From: Candidatus Peregrinibacteria bacterium
Lineage (GTDB): Bacteria > Patescibacteria > Gracilibacteria > UM-FILTER-43-11
Length of the DNA stretch: 8,945 nt
Direction of reading: 5' to 3'
NCBI GenBank assembly: GCA_030620215.1
Contig: JAUXFE010000021.1
Coordinates: 1 to 8,945 of the forward strand
Part shown: positions 5,619 to 8,945 of the stretch, piece after piece
Position numbering within the stretch: position 1 is the stretch's first letter
Layout: each line of letters opens with the position of its first letter
Translations under genes and position numbers: made by a program
Notes under the pieces: generated by a model
Databases searched by the model: none
Told to the model about the DNA's origin: nothing
Seen by the model: only the letters and a program-made list of their open reading frames with translations

Positions 5619-5623
5619 GAAAT

Positions 5624-6943
5624 ATGAACAAAAACAATTCATTGCAAACATTAGTCCAAAAATTGATATATCTATCACCTTTTTTCTTTCCGTTATATCT
5701 ACTTCGTTTTCAGATTTATGGAATTCCGTTTACGGTTCTTGAAATTTTTATATATCTGCTTTTTATACTATGGTTTTTGGGTTTGGTTTATCATCATATT
5801 GATTTTTCTTGGCAGAAACCGCTCAGGGGTTATTGGATTACGGCTTTTATTTTGCTTTTAGGTGCGACTATTGGGGTTCTGACTGCTCCGCATTATATAT
5901 CACTTCCTAGTGGTGAGATTTTAGATTCACAGCGGGTTGCTTTAGGTGTTTGGAAGGGTTGGGTCGTCGTTCCTATGCTTTATTTTGCGGTTTTAACCCA
6001 AATTATCAGGTCAGCTTCTGATCTCAAAAAGCTTTTACGTTTTTTTGTTTATTCCTCTGCCTTAGTTGCTTTAAGTGCTTATGCTTTTGGAATTTTTGGC
6101 GAAGGCATTACCTATGATTTGCGTTTAAGCGGATTTTTTGAATCGGCAAATTATTTATCGCTTTATTTAGTGCCACCTATTCTTTTTAGCATCTGTCTTA
6201 TATTTCAACGAATCGGCAAACCTCGTTTAAAGGAATATTTCGATCTGTCCTCTCTTGTTATCATGGCCCATGCGCTGTTTTTTACTAAGTCTTATGCGGC
6301 TATTATCGGTGTATTTGGTTCACTGATACTTTATTTGTTCTATATGGTCGTTAAAAAGCACGTAAAAACCCGAAATATCATAGCAGGCATCATGGTTCTC
6401 TTGGCTACATTTGTCGTTATTATTGCAACACAGATAAACACTCCTAAGTTTCAGCAGTTTTTGGAATTAAAAGAGCGATCCAGTTCATCCGTTCGTCTTG
6501 AAATTTATGAAATAAGCTGGGCATTAATTGATGAGAACCCCATGATAGGTGTTGGTCCAGGCCTTTTTCAGGCGAATTATCAGACCAAGGGGCCTCGTAT
6601 ACTCGGACATGCACCTATGGAGTGGAATATACCGCACCCGCACAACATATTTTTTGCATTTTGGTTAAATGCAGGGTTGCTCGGCCTACTCGCGTTGCTT
6701 ACATTTATAGTATTTGCCCATCTTCGTTTTACATATCCTCTAATAGTATTTTGGGGTATTTTAATTCACGGTTTATTTGATACTCCGTTTTGGAAAAATG
6801 ATCTCAGTATGGTATTTTGGCTTACGCTAGGTGCAATTGTAATTCTCCAAACTTATGTTAATCCTTCCCCTAAAAAGCGACCGACTGGAATCCGGAAAAG
6901 ACTGGCGCCGAGGATGTCAAAGCGGGTGAGGGTGAAATTATAA
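5624..6943 (+). CDS. O-antigen ligase / polymerase-like membrane protein (Wzy_C family)
   Basis: A 439-aa integral membrane protein with about ten or more hydrophobic segments (for example 12-29, 37-57, 70-87, 107-127, 138-159, 176-195, 210-242, 251-269, 340-367, 370-386, 396-411). The family core is visible: RLSGFFESANYLSLYLVP (167-184) and, at 291-313, RLEIYEISWALIDENP followed by MIGVGPG. Further on come PHPHNIFFAFWLNAGLLG (337-354) with His338 and His340, and HGLFDTPFWKND (382-393). These are typical of WaaL/Wzy enzymes that transfer or polymerise glycan chains on the outer face of the membrane. The exact substrate cannot be told, since no glycosyltransferases or flippase are adjacent. 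The C-terminal 23 residues form a very basic cytosolic tail (KKRPTGIRKRLAPRMSKRVRVKL region). The ATG at 5624 has no strong Shine-Dalgarno. The gene ends just before the 7-bp-word element copy 2. Confidence 0.88.
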   Translation: MNKNNSLQTLVQKLIYLSPFFFPLYLLRFQIYGIPFTVLEIFIYLLFILWFLGLVYHHIDFSWQKPLRGYWITAFILLLGATIGVLTAPHYISLPSGEILDSQRVALGVWKGWVVVPMLYFAVLTQIIRSASDLKKLLRFFVYSSALVALSAYAFGIFGEGITYDLRLSGFFESANYLSLYLVPPILFSICLIFQRIGKPRLKEYFDLSSLVIMAHALFFTKSYAAIIGVFGSLILYLFYMVVKKHVKTRNIIAGIMVLLATFVVIIATQINTPKFQQFLELKERSSSSVRLEIYEISWALIDENPMIGVGPGLFQANYQTKGPRILGHAPMEWNIPHPHNIFFAFWLNAGLLGLLALLTFIVFAHLRFTYPLIVFWGILIHGLFDTPFWKNDLSMVFWLTLGAIVILQTYVNPSPKKRPTGIRKRLAPRMSKRVRVKL

Positions 6944-6950
6944 CTTATTT

Positions 6951-7080
6951 TCTAAACTCTAAATTCTAAGTTCAAAACTCTAAGCAAATTTAAAACCCAA
7001 AATCATAAACTCTAAAATTTGAACTTTGAATTTTAAACTTTGAGTTTGCTTTGGATTTAGAGTTTAGAACTTAGAGTTTT
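6951..7080. repeat. Quasi-palindromic 7-bp-word element, copy 2 (upstream of the cofE-like gene)
   Basis: Words ctaaact, ctaaatt, ctaagtt, caaaact recur every 7 bp and are followed by their complements (tttagagtttagaacttag). 7013-7080 in reverse complement equals 2933-3001 with one substitution plus a one-base indel and adjacent mismatch; the remaining part aligns more loosely with the rest of copy 1. Relative to the window the two copies are inverted, but relative to the downstream genes (ribBA and the cofE-like gene) they have the same orientation and the same 8-nt distance to the start codon. Confidence 0.9.
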
Positions 7081-7088
7081 AGAAAGAT

Positions 7089-7832
7089 ATGCAATTAATT
7101 TCTCTTAAATCACAAAGAATATCACCAAATGATGATTTAATTCACGCATTTCAAAGCGCTCTCGAGTCCGCGAGTGAGTCAATTAAAGAGAAAGATATTG
7201 TTGTTATTGCTTCGAAGGCTGTTTCGTATTCGGAGGGGCGTCTTGTTGAAGCTAAAAACAAGTCCGAATTCGCTGAATTGATAAAAAAAGAAGCCGATAC
7301 TGTCCTCGATGAAGGAGATATGGTCATTACTTTGAAAAATAAGATTCTTATTCCGAATGCGGGGATTGATAATTCGAATACACCCGAAGATCAGGTTATT
7401 TTATGGCCTAACGACCCTTTTGGTTCTGCACGTGATATCCGTGATGAACTAAAGTACAAATTTGGATTAAAAGATATTGGTGTCCTCATCTCCGATTCGC
7501 ATTGCCAACCTCTCCGGTCCGGTACAACCGGTATCGCTATCGGTTGGGCAGGTTTTTATGGGGTACAGGATGAGCGTGGATCGAAAGATCTATTTGGCAA
7601 AGAAATGACATATACCCAAATAGCCGTTGCGGATGATCTGGCATCGGCAGCAAATGTGATGATGGGCGAAACGGACGCAAGTGTTCCATTTGTAATCGTA
7701 CGAGATGCGCCTGTTGAGTTTACCGAAAAAAAGTTTTCGGAAGATGATTATTTTATCAGTCCGAAGGAGTGTATTTATAGAGGTTTGTATAAAAAAGACT
7801 TTAAAGTTCTACAAGATCGTCGTCACCAGTAG
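7089..7832 (+). CDS. CofE-like ligase (coenzyme F420-0:L-glutamate ligase family)
   Basis: A 247-aa soluble protein of the CofE / FbiB N-terminal family, which ligates L-glutamate to F420-0 using GTP in archaea and actinobacteria. Family motifs in order: DIVVIASKAVSYSEGR (36-51), LIPNAGIDNSN (87-97), LWPNDPFGSARDIRDEL (105-121), VLISDSHCQPLRSGTTGIAIGWAG (132-155), and DERGSKDLFG (161-170) followed by TQIAVADDLASAANVMMGE (176-194). The metal and nucleotide-site Asp residues appear kept, but the canonical TDTxGRPWR is SDSHCQPLR, so substrate preference may differ. No F420 genes (cofC, cofD, cofG/H) are nearby, so an F420 role is uncertain; another gamma-glutamyl-type ligation is possible. The ATG at 7089 is preceded by AGAAAGAT and the shared repeat. 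The TAG stop lies inside the convergent gene, a 32-bp tail overlap. Confidence 0.85.
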   Translation: MQLISLKSQRISPNDDLIHAFQSALESASESIKEKDIVVIASKAVSYSEGRLVEAKNKSEFAELIKKEADTVLDEGDMVITLKNKILIPNAGIDNSNTPEDQVILWPNDPFGSARDIRDELKYKFGLKDIGVLISDSHCQPLRSGTTGIAIGWAGFYGVQDERGSKDLFGKEMTYTQIAVADDLASAANVMMGETDASVPFVIVRDAPVEFTEKKFSEDDYFISPKECIYRGLYKKDFKVLQDRRHQ

Positions 7833-8256
7833 CGAGTGCTCCGGTGCTTATTGGGTCATTGGAAAGTCTTGCTGTATCGTCACCAATTTTTGCCCCCATC
7901 TCTTTAAGCTCTTCTATTAATGGCGTTAATTCAGCCCTATTTTCTGCAGACATTTTTTCAACAATTTCTTTAACTCCGAAATCTTTAATTATAACTGATG
8001 TTTTTATTGGATTCTTTGGATTATGTAAAAATGGCTGAACCTCCTCATCAAAAAGAATTTTGAAAATTTGTCGGATTTTTTCCGCAATTTGCTCTTTTAA
8101 TCGTTTTACTTCTTCAGGAGTAAGATATCCCTCAGTTGCTGTATATTCTGTACCGAAAAATCTATCATGTGCCAAAATACTGTTTGCGGCTTCAAATACT
8201 GTATCAACAACATTTAAATACTCTGCTGAATCTTGGGTTGGTGTTTCTTGTGTCAT
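7801..8256 (-). CDS. Hypothetical protein, 151 aa
   Basis: Unrecognised soluble acidic protein. A Thr/Gln-rich N-terminus (MTQETPTQDSAEY) is followed by predicted helices: YLNVVDTVFEAANSILAHDRFF (13-35), LTPEEVKRLKEQIAEKIRQIFKILFDEEV (45-73), DFGVKEIVEKMSAENRAELTPLIEELKEMGAKIG (92-125). The tail is low-complexity and acidic (ALATGDDDLVEL). No signal peptide, membrane segment, cysteines or catalytic motif are visible. The single ATG at 8256 is supported by a good promoter 25-50 nt upstream (TTGACA, 16 nt, TAAAAT). Its last 10 codons overlap the end of the cofE-like gene in antisense, and no terminator is visible between them. It is divergent from purN. Codon-level coherence and promoter support a real gene; function unknown. 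Confidence 0.75.
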   Translation of the reverse strand: MTQETPTQDSAEYLNVVDTVFEAANSILAHDRFFGTEYTATEGYLTPEEVKRLKEQIAEKIRQIFKILFDEEVQPFLHNPKNPIKTSVIIKDFGVKEIVEKMSAENRAELTPLIEELKEMGAKIGDDTARLSNDPISTGALATGDDDLVEL

Positions 8257-8283
8257 GTTTAAGAAGATTAAAGATTGGGTGTC

Positions 8284-8311
8284 ATTTTATATCATTTTTA
8301 TAGAATGTCAA
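8284..8311 (-). promoter_or_regulatory. Candidate promoter of the 151-aa gene
   Basis: Minus strand: perfect TTGACA (8311-8306), a 16-nt spacer, TAAAAT (8289-8284; 5 of 6). The start near 8277 leaves a leader of about 20 nt before the ATG at 8256. This is the best -35 match in the window. Confidence 0.62.
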
Positions 8312-8334
8312 AATTTAATAAAAACGAAATGATC

Positions 8335-8352
8335 TCTCGACTTTGCTCGAGA
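8335..8352. repeat. Small perfect hairpin (tctcga ... tcgaga)
   Basis: Six-base arms tctcga (8335-8340) and tcgaga (8347-8352) enclose ctttgc. The flanking cgaaatga and gtgacg words link it to a hairpin type (tctcgacttcgctcgag with aaatgac flanks) that I recall from spacers of many bacterial genomes; this link is unverified. It lies upstream of both divergent promoters' genes and has no T-tract. Confidence 0.6.
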
Positions 8353-8360
8353 TAAACTCC

Positions 8361-8389
8361 GTGACGTAATGACGAAATGACATTATAAT
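8361..8389 (+). promoter_or_regulatory. Candidate purN promoter inside the 8-bp inverted array
   Basis: GTGACG (8361-8366; TGAC matches the -35 core), a 17-nt spacer, perfect TATAAT (8384-8389). The start near 8396 leaves about 29 nt of leader before the ATG at 8425. The -10 sits in the palindrome attataat (8382-8389), so a mirror-image TATAAT also exists on the minus strand (8387-8382) with ATGACG 18 nt upstream of it. Confidence 0.6.
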
Positions 8390-8414
8390 TGTCACGACGT
8401 CATATCGTCATAAC
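8362..8414. repeat. 8-bp words in inverted array (tgacgaaa family) around a TATAAT palindrome
   Basis: Three forward units (tgacgtaa 8362-8369, tgacgaaa 8370-8377, tgacatta 8378-8385) face three reverse units (gtcacgac 8391-8398, gtcatatc 8399-8406, gtcataac 8407-8414). The centre is the palindrome attataat. It shares its word with the 4966-5021 array. Confidence 0.85.
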
Positions 8415-8424
8415 GTAATTCAAT

Positions 8425-8945
8425 ATGTATAAAATATCCGTCTTATCCTCCACTAACGGAACAAACTTTCAATCTATCCTTGATGCCAAGGAAAGAGGGG
8501 AGTTATCCGACGTCGAAGTCTGCTGTCTTATCACCAATAAAGCCGATTGCGGGGCCGCGCAAAAGGCACGTGATAATGGCATTAAGGTTTATTATTTCAG
8601 CTCTAAAGAAATGACCCGTGAGGCATTTGATATGGCAGTTATGGATACTCTGGATTATTTTGGAGTGGATCTGGTTGTACTCGGAGGTTTCATGCGAATA
8701 CTCGGGCCTGCGATTTGTGAAAGATATAAAAACCGCATCATTAATATTCATCCATCTTTACTCCCAAAATTCTCAGGTGGTATGGATACCGATGTTCATC
8801 AGGCAGTGATTGATGCTGGCGAGAAAGAAACCGGAATGACAGTTCATGTTGTTACGAAAGATGTTGACGCAGGACATATTGTCCTTCAAAAATCAGTCGA
8901 AGTAAGTCCGGATGATACTCCTGAAACTCTGAAAGAAAAGGTTCA
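8425..8945 (+). CDS. purN: Phosphoribosylglycinamide formyltransferase PurN (3' end cut by window edge)
   Basis: An open frame from the ATG at 8425 runs off the window after 173 codons (family length about 190-210). It is the folate-dependent GAR transformylase, which transfers formyl from 10-formyl-THF to GAR in purine synthesis. Motifs: N-terminal phosphate-binding loop VLSSTNGTNFQSIL (6-19), a variant of the usual SGxGSN; VVLGGFMRILGP (84-95); NIHPSLLPKFSG (107-118) with catalytic Asn107 and His109; TGMTVHVVTKDVDAGHIVLQ (136-155) with catalytic Asp148. These correspond to E. coli Asn106, His108 and Asp144. No other pur gene is visible, but the downstream context is outside the window. A promoter with perfect TATAAT lies about 35 nt upstream. 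There is no Shine-Dalgarno. Confidence 0.93.
   Translation, partial: MYKISVLSSTNGTNFQSILDAKERGELSDVEVCCLITNKADCGAAQKARDNGIKVYYFSSKEMTREAFDMAVMDTLDYFGVDLVVLGGFMRILGPAICERYKNRIINIHPSLLPKFSGGMDTDVHQAVIDAGEKETGMTVHVVTKDVDAGHIVLQKSVEVSPDDTPETLKEKV

Noticed and set aside
3070..7832. Alternative genetic code (UGA as glycine, as in Gracilibacteria)
   Set aside because: The large genes are open without UGA codons, and the phosphoribosyltransferase ends at TGA at about the family length.
8503..8751. 82-aa minus-strand frame
   Set aside because: It is antisense to purN, whose catalytic motifs are clear.

Overview
The window is an AT-rich (by eye, clearly below 45% G+C), gene-dense bacterial segment with short genes, few Shine-Dalgarno sequences and many small hypotheticals. 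The gene types suggest the Candidate Phyla Radiation (Patescibacteria), possibly a Peregrinibacteria-like lineage: a short HPF, a COG1926-type phosphoribosyltransferase, a stand-alone CofE-like ligase, and a PP2C-like/TM/beta-propeller protein. So does the unusual spacer repeat content. This placement is inference; no rRNA or marker gene is present. The standard bacterial code fits: the large genes are open without in-frame UGA, and the phosphoribosyltransferase appears to end at TGA.

Layout. Positions 1-4926 are transcribed leftward (minus strand). Read 5' to 3' they are a membrane PP2C-like/beta-propeller protein (3070-4926), the riboflavin enzyme RibBA (1731-2924), a phosphoribosyltransferase (1010-1642), an unrecognised 128-aa protein (477-863), a small basic 56-aa protein (119-289) and the first 22 codons of another gene (1-66). 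A divergent spacer at 4927-5120 leads to plus-strand genes: hpf (5121-5435), an O-antigen-ligase-like membrane protein (5624-6943) and a CofE-family ligase (7089-7832). The last of these overlaps tail-to-tail with an unrecognised 151-aa minus-strand gene (7801-8256). A second divergent spacer (8257-8424) precedes purN, which is cut by the right window edge.

Functionally the window mixes nucleotide and cofactor metabolism (RibBA, CofE-like, PurN, phosphoribosyltransferase), translation dormancy (HPF), surface glycan assembly (O-antigen-ligase-like) and a probable membrane sensor or scaffold. No clear single pathway operon is visible.

The most striking feature is between the genes. Most spacers of 88-194 bp are filled with short-period tandem words (7, 8 or 11/12 bp) that are then repeated in reverse complement, making quasi-palindromes. 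The families recur: a 7-bp family at 2933-3056, 5056-5090 and 6951-7080; an 8-bp TGACGAA-like family at 4966-5021 and 8362-8414; and a 12-bp GRTRAGCAAWWG-like family at 1690-1725 and 5511-5618. One approximately 68-bp segment is almost identical upstream of ribBA and of the cofE-like gene. It has the same orientation relative to each gene and the same 8-nt distance to each start codon. Several candidate promoters are built into these repeats. No spacer exceeds 300 bp.
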